DNA of 64,000 nt, taken from contig CAWADH010000001.1 of the NCBI GenBank assembly GCA_963780795.1, forward strand, positions 434,001 through 498,000, given 5' to 3'. Position numbers and translations under genes: made by a program. The notes under the pieces were generated by a model. The model saw only the letters and a program-made list of their open reading frames with translations, was not told the origin of the DNA and made no database searches. The stretch comes from DATJGR01 sp963780795. GTDB lineage: Bacteria > Pseudomonadota > Gammaproteobacteria > Pseudomonadales > Azotimanducaceae. Below, one piece after another: positions 8,602 through 17,057 of the stretch. The stretch's first letter is position 1. Each line of letters starts with the position of its first letter.

Positions 8602-9665
8602 GACGCAAAGCACCGCTGCAGATAGCGATGGAAGTGCCAGAGACCGCCTTCGAGATGACTGAGCGGGCCGCTCGCGTACAACGGGCTGTGGTAGCCGCGC
8701 TGCACACCCTCGCACACCGGAATGTCTTCGAGATGGATGTGACGGATCTGTTCCGCATACTGAGCGACGACCTCGGGTTGCGCGGCGAGTTCAGGTTGGG
8801 TCAGCAGGTGAATGCGCAGCAGGAAGCGATCGTGCTCGAGCCGGTCGAATTCGTACCACACGGCCCACGGCGTAGCGCTCTCGGTCACCGCGATCAGCGT
8901 CAGCGGAAAAATGCACGCCACCACGAACGAGTCGGCACCTTCGACCGGCGGGTTTTCGAGAATGGAGAACGCGCCCGAGTCGTCGGTGGCATAGGTTCCG
9001 AATGCGGGATTGAACAACTGCAGCGAGCCGGCGTGCGGCCCGATGTGGTGATACGACTCCATGAAGTTCTCCACCATGATCTTCCAGTTCCATGGCGAAT
9101 CGAATTCGAGCGTGGCGGCGGTGACGAGTTCGTCGACGCGCGCGTCGCGAATGCGCGCCTGCAGCCCTTCGAGCGACGGCGCGAGCGGCGCAGCGGTGCC
9201 GGACAGGTTCACGAATATCCAACCGCCCCACTCTTCGTGCACGACGCGCGGCAGGTTGCATTTCGACGCGTCGAACGACGCCGAACGATCCATCGCCGGC
9301 GCGAACAGGAAGCGCCCATCCAGGCCATAGCGCCACAAATGATAGGGACAGCTGAAGTCGTTGCGGTTGCCGCAGCCTTCCACCACCGACATGCCGCGGT
9401 GACGGCACACCCTCGACAGTACGTGCAAGCGGCCGGTGCCGTCGCGCGAGACGACGAGCGGTATCCCGAGCGGATCGACGCTGACGTAGTCGCCCGGCCG
9501 CGCCGCGCTGCTGCTGCGCGCCACCGGCAACCAACCCGCCTGCAGCACGCACCGCGCTTCCGCATCGAAAACGTCGGCGCCCATGTATGCCTCGCGCGGC
9601 AAACCCATCGCCGCATTGCGGTCGTTCACTACGGCTGCGTAAAGCTTTCGGGCCTTCTCGATCAC
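8598..9665 (-). CDS. Rieske non-haem iron oxygenase, alpha-only type
   Basis: A 355-residue ring-hydroxylating oxygenase. The Rieske [2Fe-2S] ligands are C87-x-H89 and C106-x2-H109 (CRHRG and CPYHLW). The mononuclear iron motif is E199-N-F-M-E203-S-Y-H206 with H211. No beta subunit follows, so it belongs to the alpha-only Rieske oxygenases that often demethylate or hydroxylate small aromatics. The GTG start lies 4 bases after the TetR gene stop, and the stop overlaps the EthD start. Electron-transfer partners are not encoded beside it; the ferredoxin at 14.6 kb could serve. Confidence 0.88.
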   Translation of the reverse strand: MIEKARKLYAAVVNDRNAAMGLPREAYMGADVFDAEARCVLQAGWLPVARSSSAARPGDYVSVDPLGIPLVVSRDGTGRLHVLSRVCRHRGMSVVEGCGNRNDFSCPYHLWRYGLDGRFLFAPAMDRSASFDASKCNLPRVVHEEWGGWIFVNLSGTAAPLAPSLEGLQARIRDARVDELVTAATLEFDSPWNWKIMVENFMESYHHIGPHAGSLQLFNPAFGTYATDDSGAFSILENPPVEGADSFVVACIFPLTLIAVTESATPWAVWYEFDRLEHDRFLLRIHLLTQPELAAQPEVVAQYAEQIRHIHLEDIPVCEGVQRGYHSPLYASGPLSHLEGGLWHFHRYLQRCFAS

Positions 9666-9669
9666 GCCA

Positions 9670-10284
9670 CTACCTCCGTTTCGATGGCGGCATCACGCCC
9701 GATTCCATCATGGCGGTCAACTGCCCAACGAGCTGATCCGGTGAGAGACCCGCGGGGTCGTACCACTCCGGCGACCAGTTCAGCGCGCCGAGCAGCAGCA
9801 TCCGCAGCGCCGAGAGGTCGAACTCCGCCCGAATCAGTCCTTGCTCCTTTGCTTCTTCGAACAGCCTTGCATAGAAGCGCCCATACGCGCGCTGCTTGCG
9901 CAGATGCCGGATGCGAAGCGCATCGGGCACCTGATGCAGCATCCGCAGCGTGGCCACGGCGAAGTCAGCCTCCTCCAGCGTGTAGGCCAGATGGCCGCGG
10001 AACGCCGCGCCGATCTTCTCCAACGGATTCGCTGAGGCGGGGAGATCGCCGATCGACGCCTCCGCGGCCCGCTGCGCACCGAGCACGCCCTCGTCTAGTA
10101 CTGCTTCGACGAGTTCATCCTTGTTCGCGTAGTGGTAGTACAGGCTGCCCGCCTGCATGCCGGCGTTCTCGGCGATCTGCCGCAACGACGTCAGCGCGTA
10201 ACCCGAGCCGCGAAACGCCTGCGCGGCCGCGTGCAGAATCCGCTGCCGCGTCCGGTCCGACTTCGTTCCCGCTTCGGAAGACAT
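9670..10284 (-). CDS. TetR family transcriptional regulator
   Basis: A 204-residue regulator with an N-terminal helix-turn-helix (residues about 12-58; TSLRQIAENAGMQAGSLYYHY) typical of TetR repressors and a variable C-terminal ligand domain. It is the first gene of a run with the Rieske and EthD genes and is divergent from the second Rieske gene. The 98-base gap contains a 20-base near-perfect palindrome over the likely promoters. It therefore probably represses both oxygenase units and itself and responds to a substrate or CoA ester. The ligand is unknown. Confidence 0.88.
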   Translation of the reverse strand: MSSEAGTKSDRTRQRILHAAAQAFRGSGYALTSLRQIAENAGMQAGSLYYHYANKDELVEAVLDEGVLGAQRAAEASIGDLPASANPLEKIGAAFRGHLAYTLEEADFAVATLRMLHQVPDALRIRHLRKQRAYGRFYARLFEEAKEQGLIRAEFDLSALRMLLLGALNWSPEWYDPAGLSPDQLVGQLTAMMESGVMPPSKRR

Positions 10285-10301
10285 TGAGTGGTACCGCTTG
10301 C

Positions 10302-10331
10302 TTTACAGAATATTCTAATGGCCGTTAGAAT
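10302..10331 (+). promoter_or_regulatory. Promoter with overlapping TetR-type operator
   Basis: A palindrome, ATTCTAA-TGGCCG-TTAGAAT (10312-10331), has 7-base perfect arms and a nearly symmetric centre. A plausible sigma-70 promoter for the rightward Rieske gene overlays it: TTTACA at 10302-10307, an 18-base spacer, and TAGAAT at 10326-10331, so the right arm is the -10 box. A repressor bound here would block that promoter and probably the leftward one. The location between the TetR gene and its target is what supports the call; binding is not shown. Confidence 0.6.
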
Positions 10332-10382
10332 CAGCGGCAACGCGTGCCCGCGCACTCCCTACAGCATTCGCAAGCCACTTCG

Positions 10383-11546
10383 ATGCAACTCGAGACCCAA
10401 CGCCAACTGCTCGATCGTGCCGCGACGCACCTGAAGAACGGCACCACCGACCTCGCCGAGCACTGCCTGCGCGTGCCGGCGCAGCACTACCTCAGCGCCG
10501 GGCAACTGGCGCGCGAGTTCGACGCGCTGTTCCGCAAACAGCCGCTGCTGGTCGGCCTCACGCCAGACGCACCGGTGCCAGGCAGCTACTTCACGCACCA
10601 GGCCGCCGATACTGCATTGCTCGTCGTCCGCGGCGACGACGGCAAACTGCGCGCATTCGTGAACGCATGCCGTCACCGCGGCACGCGCATCGCCGAGGGC
10701 CGCGGCACGAAGCGTACGTTCTCGTGTCCGTTCCATGCCTGGAACTACGCGCGCGACGGCAAGCTCATTTCACGTCCGAACAGCTGCGGCGGTTTCGATT
10801 CGACCGGCGACGAGTTCAGCGCCCTATTGCAGAAACCGTGCATCGAAGTGGCGAGCATGATCTTCGTCCTCCTCGAAGGCACCGACATCGAAGCGAAGGT
10901 GCAAGCCCTCGTTGGCGACCTCGTCGACGAAATCGCGAGCTACGACATCGCCGACAAGGTCTACTTCGACAGCCGCACGTCGGAGCGGCCGTGCAACTAC
11001 AAGTTCATCATCGACGGTTTCGCCGAGTCGTATCACCTCGGCTCGCTGCACAAGCAGACGATCTCACCCTACTACTACACGAACCCCAGCCTCAGCGACC
11101 GGTTCGGTCCGGTGGCGCGCATGATCGGCGTGCGCAGCAGCATCGACAAGGAGTGGGCCAAGGACGAAGCGGACCGGCGCTTCATCCGTCACGGCACGAT
11201 TCAATACCTGATGCCGCCGAACATCGTGCTGACGCACCAGGTGGACCACGTCCAGCTGTGGCAGATCTATCCTGTTGCAGGCGATCCGGAACGCTGCCGC
11301 GCGTCGCTGAGCCTTTACTGGCCCAAGCCGATCGACGACGCGGCACAGAAGAAGTGTCAGTTCAACCTCGACGTGCTGTGGCAGGTGACGAACGACGAGG
11401 ATTTCCCGCAGAGCATCGCCATCCATCGCAATCTGGCGAGCGGTGCGATTCCTGAACTCGTGTTCGGCCGCAACGAGCCGAGTCTGATCCACTATCACCG
11501 GCAGATCGCTGCCGCGATCGACAGCAAGCTGCTGACGGCTATCTAG
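10383..11546 (+). CDS. Rieske non-haem iron oxygenase alpha subunit
   Basis: A 387-residue Rieske oxygenase with cluster ligands C96-x-H98 and C115-x2-H118 (CRHRG and CPFHAW) and an iron-site motif DGFAESYH followed four residues later by His. ATG 10383 is chosen over an in-frame GTG at 10344 because the latter would sit only about 12 bases after the predicted -10 box; neither has a strong ribosome site. It is divergent from TetR and probably controlled by it. No beta subunit or reductase is adjacent. It differs clearly from the oxygenase at 8.6-9.7 kb, so it is not a recent duplicate. Confidence 0.85.
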   Translation: MQLETQRQLLDRAATHLKNGTTDLAEHCLRVPAQHYLSAGQLAREFDALFRKQPLLVGLTPDAPVPGSYFTHQAADTALLVVRGDDGKLRAFVNACRHRGTRIAEGRGTKRTFSCPFHAWNYARDGKLISRPNSCGGFDSTGDEFSALLQKPCIEVASMIFVLLEGTDIEAKVQALVGDLVDEIASYDIADKVYFDSRTSERPCNYKFIIDGFAESYHLGSLHKQTISPYYYTNPSLSDRFGPVARMIGVRSSIDKEWAKDEADRRFIRHGTIQYLMPPNIVLTHQVDHVQLWQIYPVAGDPERCRASLSLYWPKPIDDAAQKKCQFNLDVLWQVTNDEDFPQSIAIHRNLASGAIPELVFGRNEPSLIHYHRQIAAAIDSKLLTAI

Positions 11547-11567
11547 ACGGGCGGGCGACGCTGAGCA

Positions 11568-12515
11568 TCAGGCGTCGCCAATGCCCGCTACCATCGCTTC
11601 CGCACGGCGAAACAGCGCAGCGTCGATCTGTTTGCCCGACGCCGCCGCGTTTTCGTCGAGTTGTTCGGGGCGGCTCGCACCGACGATCGCGGATGCCACG
11701 TTCGGTTCGCGCAGGATCCAGGCGAGCGCGAATTGCGAAAGCGTGCATCCCGCCTCACGCGCCAGCGGCTTCAACTTCTGCACCGCCTCGAGCACCGGCG
11801 CGCGCATGAACGAGCCGATGAACTGTCCCATCGAATCGCTGCCGGCGCGGGAGTCCGCGGGAACCTCGGCTCCGGGCAGATACTTGCCCGACAACACGCC
11901 TTGAGCCAACGGCGAAAACACGATCTGCGAAATGCCATTCGATGCGCATAGCGGAAACACCTTCCCTTCCGGTCGGCGCCAAAGCAGAGAGTAATGCGGC
12001 TGGCTCGACACGAAGCGCTCGACGTTCGCGATCTTCGCCGCCGCTTCGATCTGCGCGGGCGACCACTCCGAGAATCCGATGTATCGGACTTTCCCGCTCT
12101 GCACCGCGCGCGTCAGCGCCTCCATGGTTTCCTGCAACGGAGTATTCGCGTCGTAGCGATGACACTGATACAGATCGATGACGTCGGTGCGCAGCCGTTT
12201 CAACGACGCGTCGAGCTGCTTTTCGATCTGGGCGCGCGACAAGCCCTGGTCGGTGGCGCTCATCGGGAAGTAAACCTTCGTCGCGAGCACGTACGAGTCG
12301 CGCGGACGGCTCGCAAGCACTTCGCCGAGCAGCGACTCGGCCGCGCCCCGCCCGTAGGCGTTCGCGGTGTCGATGAAGTTGATGCCGAGGTCGAACGCCC
12401 GGTTGACGCAGGCGGCCGCGCGTTCGCGATCCACTGCGACCCCGTACGTCAGCCAGGAGCCGAGCGAAATCTCCGACACGCGCAGATCGCTTGCGCCGAG
12501 TTTGCGATATTTCAT
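11568..12515 (-). CDS. Aldo/keto reductase (Kv-beta-like subfamily)
   Basis: A 315-residue NADPH-dependent aldo/keto reductase. It starts MKYRKLGASDLRVSEISLGS, carries the catalytic Asp and Tyr in NFIDTANAYGRG, the Lys in VLATKVYF, the His in LYQCHRYD, and a cofactor region around VASAIVGASRPEQL. The overall form resembles the AKR6 (potassium-channel beta subunit-like) group common in bacteria. GGAC lies before the ATG. It is convergent with the Rieske gene and divergent from an SDR gene. The physiological carbonyl substrate cannot be assigned. Confidence 0.85.
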   Translation of the reverse strand: MKYRKLGASDLRVSEISLGSWLTYGVAVDRERAAACVNRAFDLGINFIDTANAYGRGAAESLLGEVLASRPRDSYVLATKVYFPMSATDQGLSRAQIEKQLDASLKRLRTDVIDLYQCHRYDANTPLQETMEALTRAVQSGKVRYIGFSEWSPAQIEAAAKIANVERFVSSQPHYSLLWRRPEGKVFPLCASNGISQIVFSPLAQGVLSGKYLPGAEVPADSRAGSDSMGQFIGSFMRAPVLEAVQKLKPLAREAGCTLSQFALAWILREPNVASAIVGASRPEQLDENAAASGKQIDAALFRRAEAMVAGIGDA

Positions 12516-12631
12516 GGAATGTCCTTCTGTTGGGTTCGAATCATGGCACTGCTATGTACCCCGGTATGTATCGTAGGCTACACACCTCGCACAACCGGTC
12601 GCTCTCGACCCATCTCAAAAGGAGAATCCAG

Positions 12632-13579
12632 ATGGCCAGCAACTTCGGCGCCGAATCGACGACGGACGACGTTCTCGACGGCGTGAATCTAAAGGGTAAG
12701 CGGATCCTGGTGACCGGCGCGTCGGCCGGGCTCGGCATCGAAACCGCGCGTTCGCTCGCCGCACGCGGCGCACTCGTAGTCGGCGCGGCGCGCGATCTCG
12801 ATAAAGCCAAACACGCCACCGAAGGCGTGCGCGCCGCGGCGGCGAACGGCGGCGGTCTCGAACTGGTGCAACTCGATCTCGCCTCCCTCGCGAGCGTGCG
12901 CAAATGCGCCGATGCACTGCTTGCCGCCGGCAAGCCGTTCGATGTCATCATCGCGAACGCCGGCGTCATGGCGTGTCCGAAAGGCAAAACGTCAGATGGC
13001 TTCGAAACGCAGTTCGGCACGAATCATCTCGGCCACTTCGTGTTCGTCAACAAACTGGTGCCGCTGCTGAAACCCGGCGCGCGCATCATCAACCTGTCGT
13101 CGGCCGGCCACCGCTTTGCCGACGTCGACCTCGACGACCCGAACTTCGATCGCACCGAGTACCACCCATTCGTTTCGTACGGCCGTTCGAAGACCGCAAA
13201 CATCCTGTTCTCCGTTGGTCTCGACCGTCGCCTGAAGAGCCGCGACATCCGCTCCGCTGCAGTGCACCCCGGCGGCATTCAGACCGAGCTGGGTCGACAT
13301 CTCACGCCAGAACTCATCGCAATGATCATGCCGGCCGGACCCGCGTCGTTTAAGTTCAAGACGATCCCGCAAGGCTCGGCGACTTCCGTGTGGAGCGCGG
13401 TCGTCGCGCCGGCGAGCGCGGTGGGCGGACGCTACTGCGAGGATTGCCACGTCGCGGAAGTCACCAACGACCCGGCTTCGCGACAAGGCGTGCGCAGTTA
13501 CGCGCTCGATCCGGCGCGCGCGGATGCGTTGTGGGCGAAGAGCGAGCAGATGGTCGGCGAGCGCTTCAGCTTCGGCTGA
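12632..13579 (+). CDS. Short-chain dehydrogenase/reductase (WW-oxidoreductase/retinol dehydrogenase-like)
   Basis: A 315-residue SDR. It has the cofactor motif TGASAGLG (residues about 29-36), NAG in IIANAGVM, the SS of NLSSAGH, and the catalytic YGRSK (YxxxK). Length and the LxTNHLGHF-type segment put it with long classical SDRs such as retinol-dehydrogenase-like enzymes. ATG 12632 is chosen because AAAAGGAGAAT sits immediately upstream; the open frame continues about 140 bases further without a ribosome site. It is convergent with the amidohydrolase at 13583. Substrate unknown. Confidence 0.85.
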   Translation: MASNFGAESTTDDVLDGVNLKGKRILVTGASAGLGIETARSLAARGALVVGAARDLDKAKHATEGVRAAAANGGGLELVQLDLASLASVRKCADALLAAGKPFDVIIANAGVMACPKGKTSDGFETQFGTNHLGHFVFVNKLVPLLKPGARIINLSSAGHRFADVDLDDPNFDRTEYHPFVSYGRSKTANILFSVGLDRRLKSRDIRSAAVHPGGIQTELGRHLTPELIAMIMPAGPASFKFKTIPQGSATSVWSAVVAPASAVGGRYCEDCHVAEVTNDPASRQGVRSYALDPARADALWAKSEQMVGERFSFG

Positions 13580-13582
13580 AGC

Positions 13583-14569
13583 TCAAGCGATTCCGAGGAA
13601 GCGCTTTGCCGCGCCGTTGAACAACGACGCGCTGTCGTCCGGTTCGGCTTCCGTCAGGAACTGGTGCAGCTGCGTTTCCATGATCGCGTACGGATAGTCG
13701 GTGCCGCCGAATATCTGCTGCGGCGCGAAGTCGTGCATCAGGTATCGCAGATAGTCCGGCTCATAGACCAGGCTGTCGTAGAAGAAACGTTCGGCGTAGT
13801 ACCTCGGCGGTTGCGGCATCGCACCGCCGAAACCGTTGGTGACCTTCCATCCCTGCGCGAGGCGATGTGTCAGCGGCACGATCGCGCCGCCGCCGTGACT
13901 GAAGCCGATGCGCAACTTGGGATGGCGTTGCGGCACGCCGGCGCGCATCAGCGAGATCGCCGTGAGCGCGGTATCGAGCGGGAACGCCGCGAACGGCACC
14001 AGATCGGGGAACGCCTGCAACCGGTCGGCGCCGATCGGGTGCAGCGCGTGCACGAAGATCGCCAGATCGAGGCGCTCCGCTTCCGCAAAGAACTCGTCGA
14101 ATCGCGCATCGCCGAGTACTACGCCGTTCACGTTGCTGCCGACTTCGATGCCGCAGAACCCGTCGCGCTGCAAACGGCCGAGCTCGGCCGCGGCGACTGC
14201 GGGATCCTGCAGCGGTACGATGCCGAGACCTGCGAATCGCGTCGGTGCGGCGCTCACCATCGACGCGACGGTGTGGTTCATCCAGCGCGCCATTTCCAGG
14301 CCGTCAGACGGCGTGAACCAGTACGACAGCAGCTCCGGCATCGGCGAGAGCGCCTGCATCGCGACGCGATCGCGGTCCATGTCTTCGATGCGCCTCGCCA
14401 CGCCCCACGAACGCGCGTCGATCTCACGGAACGGCCTGTCGCCGATCATCACTGTGGCGTCAGTCGCGTTCTTCGCGTGCATGCACGGCCAGCGTGAATT
14501 CGTGACCGGCGACGGATTCTCCGGAAAGCGCTCCGGCACGATGTGCGAATGAACGTCGATGAGATCCAC
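13583..14569 (-). CDS. Amidohydrolase 2 family protein (ACMSD-like decarboxylase)
   Basis: A 328-residue TIM-barrel metalloenzyme. It opens with the metal-binding HSHIVP (HxH), has FVHALHP mid-sequence, GFSHGGG, and ends with the metal Asp in FGGTDYPY. This is the amidohydrolase-2 family, which includes aminocarboxymuconate-semialdehyde decarboxylase, gamma-resorcylate decarboxylase and LigW. It is the last gene of the six-gene dioxygenase operon, with its GTG start 3 bases after the ferredoxin stop. A role in decarboxylating or hydrolysing the ring-cleavage product is likely, which would mean the parent aromatic carries a carboxyl group. Confidence 0.82.
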   Translation of the reverse strand: MDLIDVHSHIVPERFPENPSPVTNSRWPCMHAKNATDATVMIGDRPFREIDARSWGVARRIEDMDRDRVAMQALSPMPELLSYWFTPSDGLEMARWMNHTVASMVSAAPTRFAGLGIVPLQDPAVAAAELGRLQRDGFCGIEVGSNVNGVVLGDARFDEFFAEAERLDLAIFVHALHPIGADRLQAFPDLVPFAAFPLDTALTAISLMRAGVPQRHPKLRIGFSHGGGAIVPLTHRLAQGWKVTNGFGGAMPQPPRYYAERFFYDSLVYEPDYLRYLMHDFAPQQIFGGTDYPYAIMETQLHQFLTEAEPDDSASLFNGAAKRFLGIA

Positions 14570-14572
14570 GAG

Positions 14573-14887
14573 CTACGCCTTCGGCACGCGCACGATCAGG
14601 CCGTTCAGTTCGTCGCGCACCTTGATCTGGCAACAGAGGCGGCTGAGCTCGGTCGGGTCGTCCGCGAATTCGAGCATGGCGCGCTCCGCCGGCTGGGGCG
14701 GCGGGAGACTTGCGTACCAGGCTTCGTCTACATACACGTGACACGTCGCACAGCTCATCACGCCGCCGCACTCGCCGATGATTCCGGGCACGCCGTTGCT
14801 GAGCGCGAGCTGCATCAGACTGATGCCGTTGGCGGCGTCCATGCGCCGTTCGGCGCCATCCGGCGCAATGTACGTGATGGTCGGCAT
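14573..14887 (-). CDS. [2Fe-2S] ferredoxin, adrenodoxin/putidaredoxin type
   Basis: A 104-residue ferredoxin with cluster cysteines C40, C46, C49 (GECGGVMSCATCHVYVD) and C86, the CX5CX2CX36C spacing of adrenodoxin-type proteins. The start ATG shares one base with the stop of the diol dehydrogenase gene (TGATG), and the amidohydrolase follows 3 bases after its stop. It probably delivers electrons to the Rieske centre of the dioxygenase in this operon. No ferredoxin reductase gene is in the window, so the reductase must come from elsewhere. Confidence 0.88.
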   Translation of the reverse strand: MPTITYIAPDGAERRMDAANGISLMQLALSNGVPGIIGECGGVMSCATCHVYVDEAWYASLPPPQPAERAMLEFADDPTELSRLCCQIKVRDELNGLIVRVPKA

Positions 14888-15633
14888 CAGAGCATCGTGC
14901 TGCCGCCGTTGACGCTGATCACCTGGCCCGTGACGAACGACGCTTCGTCGCTCGCGAGGTACGCCACCATCGAGGCGACCTCTTCCATTTCGCCGGGGCG
15001 CCCCATCGGAATGACGTCGGTGAACTTCTGAATCAACGCATTGGCGGTGCCCATCAGTTTCTTCACCGGCGGCGTCGCCACCATACACGGCGCCACGGTA
15101 TTGACGGTGATGCCGCGCGTCGCGAACTCGCGCGCGAGTCCGGTCGTCAGCCCGTGCACGCCGCCCTTGGCGGCGTTGTACGCGGCGTGATCCCACAAAC
15201 CGTTGCGCACGGAATCGGCGCCGATGTTGACGATGCGGCCTTTGCCCTGCTCGAGCATCACCGGCAACGCTGCGTGACAGCACCACAACGTGGTCCACAG
15301 ATTGCGGTTCAACGTCTGGTGCAGCGTTTCGGCGGTGTGTTCGAGGAAGGGCCGGATCACGCCGCCGCCGGCGTTGTTCACCAGCAGGTCGATCGCGCCG
15401 AAATGCCGTTTCGTTTTGCCGATCATGTCGCGCACGACCGCCTCAATCGACAGGTCGCCGACGTGACCGATCGTGTCGCCGCCGAGTTCGCGCACCATCG
15501 CATCGACGTTGGCCTGCACGACGTCGGCGACCATCAGCTTCATGCCGTCGGCCTGCAGCCGCTTCGCAATGACACCGCCGATACCGCTGCCCGCGCCGGT
15601 GACGATACCGATCTTGCCGTGTAAACCGCTCAT
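14887..15633 (-). CDS. Short-chain dehydrogenase, probable cis-dihydrodiol dehydrogenase
   Basis: A classical SDR of 248 residues with TGAGSGIG (residues 12-19), NNAGGG, the catalytic Ser in VNIGADS and YNAAKGG (YxxxK). It lies between the extradiol dioxygenase (ATGA overlap of 4 bases) and the ferredoxin (1-base overlap). This position suggests that it rearomatises the cis-dihydrodiol made by the Rieske dioxygenase into a catechol. The family alone does not prove that substrate; the operon context does most of the work. Confidence 0.82.
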   Translation of the reverse strand: MSGLHGKIGIVTGAGSGIGGVIAKRLQADGMKLMVADVVQANVDAMVRELGGDTIGHVGDLSIEAVVRDMIGKTKRHFGAIDLLVNNAGGGVIRPFLEHTAETLHQTLNRNLWTTLWCCHAALPVMLEQGKGRIVNIGADSVRNGLWDHAAYNAAKGGVHGLTTGLAREFATRGITVNTVAPCMVATPPVKKLMGTANALIQKFTDVIPMGRPGEMEEVASMVAYLASDEASFVTGQVISVNGGSTML

Positions 15634-16535
15634 GTCGTCAGCCGCTCGATGGCGCCTTTCGATGCAAACGCCGGCTCGGGCACGGCACCCCAGTAGTCGA
15701 TCGATTTCAGACCCGGCGGCAACAGCCGCGGTTCGCGCGGGTCACGCTCCGGGAACTCCTCCATGCCGAAGCTGTATTCGAGCGTCATACCGTCCGGTTC
15801 GAGGAAATACAGGAACACCGAACCCGACGGCGGATGCCGGCCGGGACCGAACACGATCGGCACCTGCTTCTTCTTCATCCGCCACATGGCCTGGCCGATG
15901 TCGTCCATGTCCGTGACCATGAAGTTCACGTGGTTGAGCCGATTCTCGTTGGAGGCGCCGAGCGCGAACGAGTGGTGCAGCGGGTTCGGGAAGCAGCGCA
16001 TGAACGTAACGCCGCCCTCGATGCGGTCCGACGCGCGGAAGTTGAGCTGCTCGAGAAAGAACTTCTCCGACGCCGCCTTGTCCGCGGCGAACAGCACCAC
16101 GTGGCCCAGCCGCGCGATTTTCGCAACCGTCGGCACGAACGGCTGCGCCGCCTTTGCGAACGAATGGAAATATTCGAACGTAGTACCCGTCGTCGGCTCG
16201 GTGGCGCGAAACGCATCGCACACGCCGAGCGCCTGGCATTCGGCGGCGGTCACCGGATGCGATTCGATGTCCAGCGACTGCAGATGCGCGCGAATCTTCG
16301 CGACGTCGTTCGCCGACTCCATCTCCCAGCCGACGCGCCGCAACCCGACAGCATTCGACTGGTGCAGCACCACGTCGTGGTGGCGTTCGCTGCAGCGGAA
16401 CAGCTGTTCGCCGTTCAACGCCTGTCCCGCCGGTGTCAGGCCGACGAAGTCGCGATAGAAGTCGGCGGAGCGCTCTACGTCGGAAACGTTCAGCGCTACA
16501 TAGCCGAGGCGCCGGTATCGAAAATCCTGCGGCAT
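15630..16535 (-). CDS. Extradiol (catechol-type) ring-cleavage dioxygenase, VOC superfamily
   Basis: A 301-residue type I extradiol dioxygenase with two vicinal-oxygen-chelate domains. The Fe(II) ligands are H145 (LGHVVLF), H202 (NHVNFMV) and E253 (LEYSFGM), spaced as in BphC-like enzymes. H187-H188 in LHHSFAL provides the expected second-sphere histidine. A strong GGAGGAAAG ribosome site precedes the ATG. It sits directly after the Rieske beta gene (9-base gap). It should open the catechol formed by the dioxygenase and dehydrogenase meta to the diol. The specific catechol is unknown. Confidence 0.87.
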   Translation of the reverse strand: MPQDFRYRRLGYVALNVSDVERSADFYRDFVGLTPAGQALNGEQLFRCSERHHDVVLHQSNAVGLRRVGWEMESANDVAKIRAHLQSLDIESHPVTAAECQALGVCDAFRATEPTTGTTFEYFHSFAKAAQPFVPTVAKIARLGHVVLFAADKAASEKFFLEQLNFRASDRIEGGVTFMRCFPNPLHHSFALGASNENRLNHVNFMVTDMDDIGQAMWRMKKKQVPIVFGPGRHPPSGSVFLYFLEPDGMTLEYSFGMEEFPERDPREPRLLPPGLKSIDYWGAVPEPAFASKGAIERLTT

Positions 16536-16544
16536 GCTTTCCTC

Positions 16545-17057
16545 CTAGAGAATGATGCTGACCTTGCCCTGCGCGTTGATGTCGTCGGTGTCGATGAACG
16601 ACGTCTTGTTGCGGATCCTGATCGCGCCGGCGTCCACACAGAGTTCGTAGCGATGGTGGCCGAGGTACGTCTCGGTGACGCCGCGTTTGCTGCGGTACGT
16701 GACGAAATTCGACGTGGCCATGAACGAAGCGTCGGAGCCGCCGAGGATGCGCACGTTCGACACCATGCGGCGGCAGCGCGAGTGCGGAAACTCGACGTGC
16801 GCGTTCTTCTTGCCGAGCCGCTTCACGCGCTCGGTCAGCCGGTGATAGTCGTCGGCGACGTAGAACAGCGTGGTGGCCGGGTCGACGTCGTTATCCGATC
16901 CGGCAGGCGGCACGAGATAGCGCGCGCCCGGCACGAACAGTGCGAGCCACTCTTCCAATCGCCATTCGTCGAGCAGCGCGGCTTCGAGATACAGAAAGTC
17001 TTCGAGTTCGACGCGCGTAACCGACAGCGTCTGCGCTTTCGCGGCCGGGGCGCTCAC
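16545..17057 (-). CDS. Aromatic-ring-hydroxylating dioxygenase beta subunit
   Basis: A 170-residue protein with the ring-hydroxylating beta-subunit (NTF2-like) pattern: FLYLEAALLDEWRLEEWLALF near residues 21-41, FYVADDYHRLTERVKRL, the FPHSRCRRMVSN segment and a C-terminal IRNKTSFID. The GTG start overlaps the alpha-subunit stop by four bases (GTGA), so the two subunits are translationally coupled and probably form an (alpha-beta)3 enzyme. The beta subunit has no catalytic metal. Confidence 0.88.
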   Translation of the reverse strand: MSAPAAKAQTLSVTRVELEDFLYLEAALLDEWRLEEWLALFVPGARYLVPPAGSDNDVDPATTLFYVADDYHRLTERVKRLGKKNAHVEFPHSRCRRMVSNVRILGGSDASFMATSNFVTYRSKRGVTETYLGHHRYELCVDAGAIRIRNKTSFIDTDDINAQGKVSIIL

